Source: RHLJ01 sp963974345 | GTDB taxonomy: Bacteria; Bacteroidota; Rhodothermia; Balneolales; Balneolaceae | Reading direction: 5' to 3' | Length of the DNA stretch: 64,000 nt | NCBI GenBank assembly: GCA_963974345.1 | Contig: CAXBBW010000012.1 | Span: 62,001-126,000, forward strand | Shown: positions 24,842 through 34,545 of the stretch, piece by piece | How positions within the stretch are numbered: the stretch's first letter is position 1 | Layout of the letters: each line of letters begins with the position of its first letter | Made by a program: the position numbers and the translations under genes | The notes under the pieces: model-generated | The model's database searches: none | The model's input: only the letters and a program-made list of their open reading frames with translations | What the model was told of the DNA's origin: nothing

Positions 24842-27800
24842 GTGTTTTATAGAACAAAATTTAAACAAAGAATAAAGGATAAACTTGTTAGTTTTAAGTT
24901 AACAAGTGCAATCTTAATTCTCCTTTTCCCATTTGGAAATATTCAGGCTCAATTAACTGCAGCTGAGTATTACATAAATGATGATCCAGGAGTTGGTGTA
25001 GCCACAGCTATCTCTACTCCTGCTGATGGAGTATTTGACGAAAATATTGAAGAAGTAAATCTTGATATTCCTACCAATGGCTTAGCAGAAGGGCAGCATA
25101 CGCTTTACGTTCGCTTCAGGAATGCTAATGGAAATTGGGGAACACCTAAAGGAATTCAATTTACTGTCAGTTCAGAACAACCACTTGTATTTGAGCTTGA
25201 ATCCGCCGAGTATTATGTAGATACCGATCCCGGAAAAGGAAATGGAACTGCAATTAATATGCCTACCGATGGATCATTTGATAATGCTATAGAAAGTGTC
25301 TCTATCGAACTTACAGGTGGAGATTATACCTTAGGAACTCACGAAGTATTTGTACGCTTTAAAGATGTGAATGGGAGATGGGGAGAGGCTAAGGGACAAA
25401 GTTTTATCGTAAGCGATCAGGCGGAATTTATACCAAATTTGACCGAAGCAGAGTATTTTGTAAATACTGATCCAGGTGAGGGAATGGGTACTCCTATTTC
25501 TGCCCCAATAGATGGCTCTTTTGGTGGAACAAACGAAACAGTCTCATTTGATATTTCAGGTGGGGACTATAGCTTAGGAACTCACAAAGTATTTGTCCGG
25601 TTTAAAGATGCTAACGGAAATTGGGGGCAGCCAAGAGGACAAGGATTTATAGTAAACGATGCTGCTGATTTTGTATACACCCTTACCAATGCAGAGTACT
25701 TTATAAATACCGATCCTGGTGAAGGGAATGGGACGGCAGTTGCAGCTCCAGTTGATGGAAGTTTCAACGGAAAAATTGAATCGTTCGATATTGAAGTGCC
25801 AATAAATGATCTTCCCGATGGACCTCATACGGTGTTCACACGGTTTCAAGGATCGGATGGGAATTGGGGAGCAAAGCGAGGATTCCAATTTATGGTTTCA
25901 TCCGCCGAAGAAGAAGATTTGACCATTGTTGGTGCAGAATATTTTGTAAATACTGATCCAGGAGAAGGAAGTGGAACACCAGTTACAGCTCCAGTTGATG
26001 GCGCTTTTGATGAGGCTATAGAAGAGCTTTCTGCCACTTTTAATGTGGGAGATTTAGGGCTTTCGATAGGTCGCCATTTTGCATATTTCAGAGTTAAAGG
26101 TTCAAATGGAAAATGGGGTCCCGCTCGTGGTGTACCATTCCAAATAGAAGATATTGCCTTTATAGATAGAGCAGAGTATTATTTTGGTTCTGATCCAGGT
26201 GAAGGAAATGGTACACTTATAAGTGTAGCAAAAGATGGAAATTTTGATTCAGATTTTGAGGAAATTGAGTTAGACATACCAATGTCAGAAACAGGACTTT
26301 CTGTGGGTCAACACACCATGAACATCCGTTTTAGAAATTCTAGAGGCGAATGGAGTCAACCTAGTTCAAAAAATATTACTGTTGAAGTTCGTCCTATTGT
26401 TGTTGTTTCAACAGATACTCTTCAGTTTGGTGAAGCAGTAGTTGGGGATGAAATAACAAGAAATTTTACGGTCGGTAATAACGGTGATGGTCCTTTAAAT
26501 ATATCAAATATTACATCTTCTTCTTCTGAGTTTACTATTTCAGAAACAACGGGTTCAATTCCTGCAAACTCTGAAAACGAACTCACTTTTACCGTTACAT
26601 ACAACCCAAGTAGTGCAGGAAATAAAAATGCCACTCTTACCATCGCTAATAACGATAGGAATCAAACGATACGGCTACTAGGTTCAGCTCTAGCAAAAGA
26701 GCCGATTATGGTGCTTTCTTCTACCGCACTTGAATTTGGTGAGGTTTTGGTAGGAGATAGTGTTGCCCAACAAATTGCTGTTTATAATACCGGTTTTGAT
26801 ACGTTAACTATCGACAATCTTTCACTGAGTTCTTCGGAATATAAAGTAAGTCCAAGTTCAGGAACGCTAGCTCCTGGTAATTCATCAACAGATAGTTTAG
26901 TATTTAACATAGCGCTCGTCCCTGAATCCGATGGAAGTAAGACAGCAACACTTTCAGTTGCAGGAAATATAACTACTCAGCAAGTGAGTTTAAGTGGTAC
27001 AGCTAAGTTAAATCCAGAGCCTACTATTTCGTTAGGGAATTCTACCTTAGCATTTGGAGCTATTGAAATTGGGACGGAGTCTGAAAAAACATTACAGATT
27101 AGAAACCTAGGAACCAATACATTAACTATTTCTTCTATTGTAGCCACGGGAACTTCATTCAGTATAGATGTTTCTACTCCGATTGAAGTAGTAAGAGGAA
27201 CGCCTTTAAATGTTCCAGTTACTTTCGCCCCAGGAACGGCTTCAACGTTCACAGGAAGTATTCAAGTGAATAGCAATGACGCTTCTAATAGTTCCGTTGG
27301 CGTGATTCTTAGTGGAGAAGGAACATTAGGACCACCTGTGAAACTCTTAGAAGTAAGTCCTGATACCTTAGACTTTGGGCTTGTAACTAAAGAAGAAACT
27401 AGTAAGCAAGTTATTAGCTTAACTAACGATGGAAATGCTACGCTATCTATTACTGGAATGGTGTCTGATAACAGTAGTTTCTTTGTTGAAGATGCCCCTA
27501 ATCCGCAGAATCCTTTATTAATTGCAGGAGGAGAATCTGCCAATATTGATATTTCATTCTCTCCCTCGACGGGTGGAGCGCAAGCTTTTTCTGGCATTCT
27601 TTCAATAAGTAGCGATCGTACAATAGGCGAAACGGTAGAAACACTTTCTATGAAGGGGATAGGTGTAGATGAGCCTACTCCAAGTATTTTATTAAGCACT
27701 CGTAGAATAGATTTCGGTGAGCTGAAACTAGGAAACTCTAGTTCTTCATCGTTTATGTTAACGAATGGTGGGAATGCAGATTTGATAGTTAGCAATATCT

Positions 27801-29644
27801 CATCGAATAATTCAGTATTCAAATTAGCAAGTTCATCAGCTAGCTCATTTACCTTAACGCCAAATCAATCCCAAACCATTGATTTAGAATTTGAGCCAAC
27901 AACGGTTACTGAATATGCATCTCAACTTACTGTATCTAGTAATATAGATGCTGTAATTATTGATTTATTAGGTTCTGGGGTTACATTGTCTGCAGGGATT
28001 GATACTACAACCATCAGAACAGATGAGGTTGTAGTTTCTACAGGTCAGGCAATTCCAATAAATATTACTCCAACAGGAATTGGTAATTCAGGTTCCGTTT
28101 TTATCTATTATAAGTCTGGTGGACCTGGAGCAATTAGCAGTTATACTAAAACTCAAATGCAACGAGGTAGTACAGGCGCCTATTCGGTTTCTTTACCTGC
28201 AAGTATTACAACAGCAAATGGAGTTTCATACTGGTATGAGATTTCAGATGGAATTGAAACAGTTACTTCACCTATAACTAGCCCAAATTTTAAGCCATAC
28301 AGTATTTTAGTCGAGATTCCTGATGGGGTAGTCCGTAATTCTCCACAACCTGCTGGGGCAGACCAAAATTTTTATAGATTAGTTTCTGTTCCTCTTGTTC
28401 AAACTTCGGGATCAGTAACTACTGTACTTGAAAATTTTGGAGAATATAGTCCTGAAGCATGGAGATTATTTAGATGGCAGTCTGGTAAATATGTGGAACA
28501 TAACGAAAATGGGTTCGAAACTTTTGCACCTGGTAGAGGATACTGGTTTATAACTACAAAAGCTGCTTCCATACAATCAGGAACCGGTAAAAGTGCAAGG
28601 ACAGACAAGCCATTTAGTATTTTTCTTCAGCCCGGTTGGAATATGATTGGATCTCCATTTAACTATATAACGGACTGGACACAAGCAACAAAACCTTCTG
28701 GAGTTGAGAATCTCTGGATGTACGATGGGTCAGGGTTTGTAAATAGCAACACATTTGCACCATGGGAAGGCTATTTTGTAAATAATACCACAAATAATCC
28801 GCTCGAATTAAAGCTTAGCGCGGCTCAACTCACTGGGTCGGGAAAAGAAATTGTTTCAAGTAAATATACTTTTGATACAAGTGAAGGATGGTTTATTAAC
28901 CTTGAGACAAAATCTGGATTAATAAAAGATACATACAACTATTTAGGCGCTCAAGTAGGCGCATCTGATGAAAAAGATGATCTGGACATTAGTGACGCTC
29001 CTAAACAACCTGGTGAATATCTTCAACTTTCGATTATTAATAAGACTATTTCAGATGGGACATACTCTGTGGATATTCGAAAGCCAAACTTTGACGGCCA
29101 TTATTGGGATTTTGAAATTAATACAAACACGAGTGCAGAAAAGATAGATTTAGGACTATTAACTCAAGGAGCCTTACCGGAAAATTTCAAGGTTCGAATA
29201 CTTGATAAAGATCAAAAAACAGTTTGGGATGTTTCTACCGATGAAGCGAGTTCCAGAGTGATACGTTCTGGAATGGGTGTAGAAATGACCCGGAAATTCA
29301 GAGCTATTGTAGGAACCGAGGAATTTATTATGAATAACGATCTTGGGATCAAAGATTTACCAAGTACCTTTATTCTTAAGAATAACTATCCAAACCCATT
29401 CAATCCATCAACAACCATTGTTTTTGGTCTTCCAGAAGCTTCTAATGTAACCCTTGAAATCTATAACTCAATTGGTCGAAAGGTAGCTACGCTAATAAAT
29501 GGGACAATGGAAGCAGGTTATCACGATTTTATTTGGGATGCTTCAAGGGTAGCAAGTGGGGTGTACTTCTATCGAATTACCGCACGTGGGAATACGAGCA
29601 ACTCAACGTTCTCAAACATTCAAAGAATGACGTTAATTAAATAA
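24842..29644 (+). CDS. Giant T9SS-exported repeat protein (AEYY repeats, choice-of-anchor-D domains)
   Basis: 1600 residues, starting at a GTG preceded by GAGGAAAC. The signal peptide ends FGNIQAQ (~37). Then come six ~80-residue repeats, each opening AEYY(I/V)x(N/D)xDPGxGxGT and closing with R(F/V)...NGxWG; the Asp/Gly-rich loop could bind calcium. Five ~100-residue immunoglobulin-like choice-of-anchor-D/ASH domains follow (LQFGEAVVGD, LEFGEVLVGD, LAFGAIEIGT, LDFGLVTKEE, IDFGELKLGN; ~515-1045). A further beta region spans ~1050-1500 and a T9SS type-A sorting domain (NNYPNPFNPSTTIVFGLPE) the last 85. It is probably a long surface or released adhesin or scaffold. The CsgG-like gene follows after two bases. 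Confidence 0.9.
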   Translation: MFYRTKFKQRIKDKLVSFKLTSAILILLFPFGNIQAQLTAAEYYINDDPGVGVATAISTPADGVFDENIEEVNLDIPTNGLAEGQHTLYVRFRNANGNWGTPKGIQFTVSSEQPLVFELESAEYYVDTDPGKGNGTAINMPTDGSFDNAIESVSIELTGGDYTLGTHEVFVRFKDVNGRWGEAKGQSFIVSDQAEFIPNLTEAEYFVNTDPGEGMGTPISAPIDGSFGGTNETVSFDISGGDYSLGTHKVFVRFKDANGNWGQPRGQGFIVNDAADFVYTLTNAEYFINTDPGEGNGTAVAAPVDGSFNGKIESFDIEVPINDLPDGPHTVFTRFQGSDGNWGAKRGFQFMVSSAEEEDLTIVGAEYFVNTDPGEGSGTPVTAPVDGAFDEAIEELSATFNVGDLGLSIGRHFAYFRVKGSNGKWGPARGVPFQIEDIAFIDRAEYYFGSDPGEGNGTLISVAKDGNFDSDFEEIELDIPMSETGLSVGQHTMNIRFRNSRGEWSQPSSKNITVEVRPIVVVSTDTLQFGEAVVGDEITRNFTVGNNGDGPLNISNITSSSSEFTISETTGSIPANSENELTFTVTYNPSSAGNKNATLTIANNDRNQTIRLLGSALAKEPIMVLSSTALEFGEVLVGDSVAQQIAVYNTGFDTLTIDNLSLSSSEYKVSPSSGTLAPGNSSTDSLVFNIALVPESDGSKTATLSVAGNITTQQVSLSGTAKLNPEPTISLGNSTLAFGAIEIGTESEKTLQIRNLGTNTLTISSIVATGTSFSIDVSTPIEVVRGTPLNVPVTFAPGTASTFTGSIQVNSNDASNSSVGVILSGEGTLGPPVKLLEVSPDTLDFGLVTKEETSKQVISLTNDGNATLSITGMVSDNSSFFVEDAPNPQNPLLIAGGESANIDISFSPSTGGAQAFSGILSISSDRTIGETVETLSMKGIGVDEPTPSILLSTRRIDFGELKLGNSSSSSFMLTNGGNADLIVSNISSNNSVFKLASSSASSFTLTPNQSQTIDLEFEPTTVTEYASQLTVSSNIDAVIIDLLGSGVTLSAGIDTTTIRTDEVVVSTGQAIPINITPTGIGNSGSVFIYYKSGGPGAISSYTKTQMQRGSTGAYSVSLPASITTANGVSYWYEISDGIETVTSPITSPNFKPYSILVEIPDGVVRNSPQPAGADQNFYRLVSVPLVQTSGSVTTVLENFGEYSPEAWRLFRWQSGKYVEHNENGFETFAPGRGYWFITTKAASIQSGTGKSARTDKPFSIFLQPGWNMIGSPFNYITDWTQATKPSGVENLWMYDGSGFVNSNTFAPWEGYFVNNTTNNPLELKLSAAQLTGSGKEIVSSKYTFDTSEGWFINLETKSGLIKDTYNYLGAQVGASDEKDDLDISDAPKQPGEYLQLSIINKTISDGTYSVDIRKPNFDGHYWDFEINTNTSAEKIDLGLLTQGALPENFKVRILDKDQKTVWDVSTDEASSRVIRSGMGVEMTRKFRAIVGTEEFIMNNDLGIKDLPSTFILKNNYPNPFNPSTTIVFGLPEASNVTLEIYNSIGRKVATLINGTMEAGYHDFIWDASRVASGVYFYRITARGNTSNSTFSNIQRMTLIK

Positions 29645-29646
29645 TC

Positions 29647-30294
29647 ATGAAACAGTCATTACAAACCATACAGAATATGAAGGCAGTTGTACTAAGTAGA
29701 GTTATTTATCCAATCGTTGTATTTGTGTTCCTATCACTGGGGCAACAATCTATGGCTCAAGAACGAGTGGCGGTCTTTGATTTCGAGATTACAACAGGAC
29801 TTACTGAGAGTGATGCTATTGTATTAACCAATAAGTTTAGAAATGAGATTGCCAATGCTCCTAATTATACCTCAGTAGAGCGAGATAAGATTGAAGCCGT
29901 AGTAAAAGAAGGGCTATTTGGCGAATCAGATATTGCAGATCAAAACGAAGCCATACAATTAGGTCGTCAACTTTCCGCAACAAAAATTATACTAGGTAAC
30001 ATCGGTAAAATTGGTACGACTTATTCAGTAGTTGTTCGCATTATTGATGTAGAGACAGGATCTATAGAGAACTCAGAATCGCTTGAACATCGAGGTCAGT
30101 TGGAAGATTTATTGGTGGAGTTAGAGGTTATGGCAAAGAAGCTAACCGGTACATATGTTAAGAAGAAGAAGCGAGGTTGGCTGTATGTCACAGGAGTAGT
30201 AATCGTTGGATCGGTAGTAACAGGGTTGTTGCTATTTTCGGATGATGGAGGAGACGCAACGTTGCCAGTTCCCCCTAGCCCACCTAGTAATTAA
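29647..30294 (+). CDS. CsgG/FlgO-like protein with a C-terminal membrane anchor
   Basis: 215 residues. The signal peptide ends QQSMAQ and has no lipobox cysteine. Residues ~39-165 match the CsgG-type alpha/beta domain: RVAVFDFEITTGLTESDAIV, then YTSVERDKIEAVVKEGLFGE, then LGRQLSATKIILGNIGKIG and VVVRIIDVETGSI. Unlike curli CsgG it has no barrel-forming extension or lipid anchor. It ends instead in one hydrophobic helix (GWLYVTGVVIVGSVVTGLLL) and a proline-rich tail. It is tightly packed between the 1600-residue protein and the LPP20-like protein, so a role in assembly or export of the surface protein is inferred. Confidence 0.82.
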   Translation: MKQSLQTIQNMKAVVLSRVIYPIVVFVFLSLGQQSMAQERVAVFDFEITTGLTESDAIVLTNKFRNEIANAPNYTSVERDKIEAVVKEGLFGESDIADQNEAIQLGRQLSATKIILGNIGKIGTTYSVVVRIIDVETGSIENSESLEHRGQLEDLLVELEVMAKKLTGTYVKKKKRGWLYVTGVVIVGSVVTGLLLFSDDGGDATLPVPPSPPSN

Positions 30295-30313
30295 AAATAA
30301 CTAGGAGACGATT

Positions 30314-31732
30314 TTGGAATCGAATACTACTAAAATTTGGGGAGAGATAAAGGGAATTCAGTTTGCTCAAAGGATTCTATGTGCTAAAATATTGTGGGTT
30401 ACAATAATCTTGTTTGGTTCTTTCCAAACAGTAGAAGCACAAAAGAAACCAACTTGGACTAATGAATTTCCAAACTCTCCCCAATATTATATAGGTATCG
30501 GAAGTTCTGTTATTTCAGAAAATGATTCTGATTATCAAGACCGAGCAAGAGACATTGCATTAGGTAGGTTAATATCAGGAATCGAAGTGAATGTTTCCAG
30601 TATCTCAGAGGCTACACTTAAAAAAATTGGAGGAGATGTAGAAGATGTTTTTACTTTGATGTCTACATCTGAAGCCCAGCAAACAATTGAAGATTACGAA
30701 ACAGTAGATACTTGGCAAAATGAGGATGAGTATTGGGTTTATCTTCGTCTATCTAAAACTGCTTATAACCAGAGGGTGCAAGAAAAAGTAGCCATTGCAC
30801 AATCTCAGGCATATACAGCGTACAAAGATGGGTTGATTCAATATCAAAATGGGAACTATGTAACGGCAATTTCGATACTAGTAAAAGGCTTAGAAGATAT
30901 ATCTCCTTATTTAACCCGAATTAAAAATATCGATCATGATGGAAGCTCTATTAATATTTTTGCGGAGTTAGAAACATCGCTTCAAATTATTTTAGATGAT
31001 TTAAGAATAGAAAATGAGAGCGGACCTACTGAAGTTATGATTGGTCAGCCATCGAAAGAATCATTGAAAGTGAAAATTTCGAATAAAGAAACAGGAAATT
31101 TGATTGAAGGTCTTCCTGTTGAATTTGAATACATCCGAGGAGATGGCGAACTAAATTCTCCCGTATTCACAAACAAAGTTGGGATATCTGAAGGAAAAAT
31201 AATCAAGACAATTTCAGATGAGAAATTACAGATTATAGCTTCTAAAATATCATTAAAAGCATTCCTTGAGGATAAACAAGATCCGTTAACAGAAAGCTTA
31301 GTAAATAGTTTTAATATTACTGATGTTCGGTATGTATTAAAAGTGAGTGGCACTCCAGTTTTCATAGAATTGAAAGAAATTTTTTTAGGAGATGAAAAGA
31401 AAACAGAATATATAGAATCATTTATTAGAAAAGAGTTTACAGCATCAGGCTTTAGTTTTATTGACGACTTAAACAATGCTGAATATTATATCGAAGTTGA
31501 AACAATATCCAAAAAAGGTTCTGAAACCTACGGGATGTTTTCCTCTACTCTCAACTTCAAGATTTCGGTTACCAGTTTAAAAACAGGAGAAGAGATTGCT
31601 TTTTATTCTCAATCAGATATTAAAGGACGTAGTGATAGCTATGAAAAAGCTGCCATTAAAGCCTTTGAACTTGGAGTGGATTCGCTCGGAAAAAATATTT
31701 CTAAAGAGTTGATAGAAAAAATAAAAAAATAG
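30314..31732 (+). CDS. LPP20/FlgP-like periplasmic protein with Ig-like insert
   Basis: 472 residues from a TTG with AGGAG six bases upstream (30303-30307). The signal peptide ends FQTVEAQ. Residues ~45-165 resemble the LPP20/FlgP domain: P.YYIGIGSS, then RARDIALGRLISGIEVNVSS, then WVYLRLSKTAYNQRV. A helical stretch with repeat-like character follows (~170-235). Residues ~240-320 form an Ig-like beta domain, and the C-terminal ~115 residues are an alpha/beta domain ending ISKELIEKIKK. In Vibrio, FlgO and FlgP-type proteins build outer-membrane rings; the pairing here with a CsgG/FlgO-like gene is therefore notable. Last gene of the locus. Confidence 0.72.
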   Translation: MESNTTKIWGEIKGIQFAQRILCAKILWVTIILFGSFQTVEAQKKPTWTNEFPNSPQYYIGIGSSVISENDSDYQDRARDIALGRLISGIEVNVSSISEATLKKIGGDVEDVFTLMSTSEAQQTIEDYETVDTWQNEDEYWVYLRLSKTAYNQRVQEKVAIAQSQAYTAYKDGLIQYQNGNYVTAISILVKGLEDISPYLTRIKNIDHDGSSINIFAELETSLQIILDDLRIENESGPTEVMIGQPSKESLKVKISNKETGNLIEGLPVEFEYIRGDGELNSPVFTNKVGISEGKIIKTISDEKLQIIASKISLKAFLEDKQDPLTESLVNSFNITDVRYVLKVSGTPVFIELKEIFLGDEKKTEYIESFIRKEFTASGFSFIDDLNNAEYYIEVETISKKGSETYGMFSSTLNFKISVTSLKTGEEIAFYSQSDIKGRSDSYEKAAIKAFELGVDSLGKNISKELIEKIKK

Positions 31733-31830
31733 CTGCACTGAAATTTTTATTGGATAACTCTATTTCATAAGTCAAACATTGAGTATTCTAAAAGTATAAA
31801 CTCAAATTTATTTTTACTTTAGTTCCATTC

Positions 31831-32922
31831 ATGACTTTGTTAATCATTTATTTATTAGTAGCAGTAGGAGTTTCCTTTATTTGTTCAATTCTGGAAGCTG
31901 TTCTATTATCAATAACTCCTTCATTTATTGCGTTAAAGCAGCGAGAAGGCTTAAAGGTGAGCGACTTATTAGTAGAACTAAAGAAAGATATTGATAAACC
32001 TCTTTCTGCAATTCTTAGTTTAAATACCATTGCGCACACAGTTGGAGCAGCTGGAGTTGGTGCTCAGGCTCAAGTTGTATTTGGAAGTGCATATTTGAGT
32101 ATTACCTCCGCTATTCTCACTCTTTTGATTTTGATTTTTTCTGAAATCATCCCAAAAACATTAGGAGCTAACTACTGGAAAGAGTTATCAGGTGTTTCAG
32201 CTAGAGCGATTAAGATTCTTATCTATATTACATATCCATTGGTGCTGCTCTCAAATGGGATTACTAGAAGATTATCTAAAGATGGAGACAATCAAACTTT
32301 GAGTAGAGAAGAGTTTTCTGCAATGGCTGATATTGGAGTTGAAGAAGGAGTGTTTGAAGAAGGAGAATCCAAGATTTTTAAAAATCTGATTCGTTTTAGT
32401 TCTTTGCGTGCGGTAGATATCATGACACCTAGAATAGTAGTCGTTCGATTTAGTAAGGAAACTAAAATCAAAGAAGCGCTGAGCAACAAAGACAACCTAA
32501 TTTTTTCGAGATTCCCAGTCTATGAAGAGGGAGAGGAAGATATAGTCGGTTATGTGCTTAAGAATGATTTATATAAAGAGCTTTCTAAAGGAAATGGGGA
32601 ATGGGAATTAAGTGAGATAATGCGAAATATTTTAATCTTCCCAGAAAAAGTTCAGCTTAAATTATTCTTCGAAAAAATAATTGAACAGCAGGAGCATATT
32701 GCAGCAATTGTTGATGAATACGGAGGATTTTCAGGAATTGTAACCATGGAAGATGTGGTAGAAACATTGCTCGGACTAGAAATTGTAGATGAGGCAGATA
32801 CCATTGAAGACATGCAAAAATTAGCACGAAGAAATTGGAGAGAACGAGCTCAAAAAATTGGGATCAACGTTTCTAAAAGTACTGAATCAAAAACTACATC
32901 TCCAAAACCAGATTCGAAGTAA
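31831..32922 (+). CDS. CNNM/HlyC-CorC-type membrane protein with CBS pair
   Basis: 363 residues. Residues ~1-165 are a CNNM (DUF21) transmembrane domain with EIIPKTLGANY at its conserved acidic helix. An acidic connecting helix follows (EEFSAMADIGVEEGVFEEGE), then a CBS pair (~200-325: RAVDIMTPRIVVV; AAIVDEYGGFSGIVTMEDVV). The CorC_HlyC C-terminal domain is missing; the protein ends in a basic tail. Family members are linked to Mg/Co or Na transport, with CBS domains sensing nucleotides. It converges with aspartate kinase, three bases apart. Confidence 0.92.
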   Translation: MTLLIIYLLVAVGVSFICSILEAVLLSITPSFIALKQREGLKVSDLLVELKKDIDKPLSAILSLNTIAHTVGAAGVGAQAQVVFGSAYLSITSAILTLLILIFSEIIPKTLGANYWKELSGVSARAIKILIYITYPLVLLSNGITRRLSKDGDNQTLSREEFSAMADIGVEEGVFEEGESKIFKNLIRFSSLRAVDIMTPRIVVVRFSKETKIKEALSNKDNLIFSRFPVYEEGEEDIVGYVLKNDLYKELSKGNGEWELSEIMRNILIFPEKVQLKLFFEKIIEQQEHIAAIVDEYGGFSGIVTMEDVVETLLGLEIVDEADTIEDMQKLARRNWRERAQKIGINVSKSTESKTTSPKPDSK

Positions 32923-32925
32923 ATG

Positions 32926-34290
32926 CTAGTTAAATAACTTTGAATGAATATTTTGTGCTGTTCCAATCAAGTTATCTTCATCAACCACAAAACTAAGAAT
33001 TCGTTTTTCTTTGGTGAATGTGATCATATCTACTTCCTCAGAATTCATTGAAGAGAACACCTTTTTTGTAAGTTCATTCATATTGGAAAAAGTACATCCG
33101 ATTAAACTGATCAACCCCTTATCCTGTTCTATGGTAACCGTACCAACCTCTATCAAATCTTTAGAAAGCTTATCAAGTTTTATGGAACTTGATAGGGCGA
33201 TAGTAACGGATGCTTCTGTAGTATTGACGGCATCAACCGGAAGTCGAAGTTTTTCTAGCGCTGCAAATACTTTGGTTAAGAATGAGTATCCCATTACCGT
33301 TTCATAGGCACTTACTGTAAGCAAAACCATCTCTTTTTTAAAAGACATTGCTAATACTTCTCTATTGTGATTTGATTCACGAATAATTTTTGTCCCTTCA
33401 TCATCAGGCTTAAACATATTCTTTACAAAAACTGGAATGTTCCGTTCTTGCCCCGGTTTTAGTGTAGATGGATGTAGAACTTTAGCTCCGAAGTAAGCCA
33501 TTTCTGTTGCATCAAAATAACTAAGTTCGGAGACGGGTTTGGCATCCATGATGAATCTTGGATCGCTGGTATACACTCCACTTACATCTGTCCAAATTTC
33601 TATTGCTTGTGCATTAAGAGCTCCGCCAATTAAACTTGCAGAATAATCCGATCCCTCAAAGCCAAGTGTGGTCGTAGTTCCATTTGGTGCTTCACCATAA
33701 AATCCGCCAATTATGGGAGTGAATCCGCTATCCAAAACCGTCTCTAATGCCCCACATTTTTGGTTGATCAACCCTCGGTTTGGGTTCGCTTTCCCATACT
33801 CCGAATCAGTTTTTATAAGTTTTTTGGCATCGATATATTGAGTAAGCATATTCACAGCCAAACCACATTGAGCGAGCAGAAAAGATGAAATTTGTTCACC
33901 AATTGCTGCAATTGCATCCTTCATACTATCTTCGAGATCACCCTTTTTGGCTACATACTCAAGAAGCTTTTTTAGCTTGTTAATCTTTTCGATCAGTTTC
34001 TTATCACAACTCTCTTTGATCAACGTGTTTTTAGCATGAGGGTGATTCTCAAGGAAGTTATCAACGAGGGTTTGGTGGCGCTCTTGAATAGAATCGGCAA
34101 TAGAATATGCATCATCTAGATTTCCAACAGCGGCGAATTTAGCGGCTTCTATAAGCTGCCGTGTAGTTCGAGCGGTAGCAGAGACAATAACAACGGGGTA
34201 TTCATACCTCTTTATGATATCCAAAACCTGCTTCCAGGTTTGGTGATCGTTCATTGAGGTCCCGCCAAATTTAAGTACGTGTATATTCAT
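32926..34290 (-). CDS. lysC: Aspartate kinase
   Basis: 454 residues, the length of monofunctional aspartokinase III types. It phosphorylates aspartate, the first step to lysine, diaminopimelate, threonine and methionine. Substrate and ATP motifs are LKFGGTSM at the start, GFEGSDYSASLIG and IWTDVSGVYTSDPR. The C-terminal ~160 residues hold two ACT domains for feedback control. It is not fused to homoserine dehydrogenase. I see no lysine riboswitch in the 550 bases upstream, so regulation is probably allosteric. lysA lies close by on the same strand. Confidence 0.95.
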   Translation of the reverse strand: MNIHVLKFGGTSMNDHQTWKQVLDIIKRYEYPVVIVSATARTTRQLIEAAKFAAVGNLDDAYSIADSIQERHQTLVDNFLENHPHAKNTLIKESCDKKLIEKINKLKKLLEYVAKKGDLEDSMKDAIAAIGEQISSFLLAQCGLAVNMLTQYIDAKKLIKTDSEYGKANPNRGLINQKCGALETVLDSGFTPIIGGFYGEAPNGTTTTLGFEGSDYSASLIGGALNAQAIEIWTDVSGVYTSDPRFIMDAKPVSELSYFDATEMAYFGAKVLHPSTLKPGQERNIPVFVKNMFKPDDEGTKIIRESNHNREVLAMSFKKEMVLLTVSAYETVMGYSFLTKVFAALEKLRLPVDAVNTTEASVTIALSSSIKLDKLSKDLIEVGTVTIEQDKGLISLIGCTFSNMNELTKKVFSSMNSEEVDMITFTKEKRILSFVVDEDNLIGTAQNIHSKLFN

Positions 34291-34545
34291 GGATAGTATT
34301 TTAGCAGTTGAAAATAAGGGTTCTGAAATCCGATTAGAAGAGAAAATAATTTTCAGTATAAATTATTCTTAAACTAGTTCAGAATTGTAGATGTTAGATG
34401 ATTTATTGACAGATAGCTTAAACCTACATCCATAGAATGGTGAGCTGAAATATTCATGAAGCCTCGATGCATTCGTAGATGAGAGCTTTTTTTTTGGAAC
34501 CTGTACTGATGAAGATCAGTATCGGCACAAAAGTGAATAGTGATA
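34291..34545. other. Intergenic, only small hairpins
   Basis: Upstream of aspartate kinase I see no gene. A 7-bp perfect hairpin TACTGAT-GAAG-ATCAGTA lies at 34504-34521, without a T-run. The reading frames that cross this gap run into the repeat beside it and are not credible. Confidence 0.5.

Noticed and set aside
27262..27822. Long antisense frame (186 codons) inside the 1600-residue T9SS gene
   Set aside because: It is the mirror of a Ser/Thr/Asn-rich repetitive coding sequence, rich in Ser/Pro/Val with no domain. The sense gene is fully supported by its repeats and sorting domain. Similar antisense frames at 25574-26037, 26422-27252 and 31045-31476 were dropped for the same reason.
34291..34545. 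Possible lysine riboswitch before aspartate kinase
   Set aside because: I looked for the multi-helix aptamer with its conserved AGAGGTGC-type core on the minus strand and did not find it.
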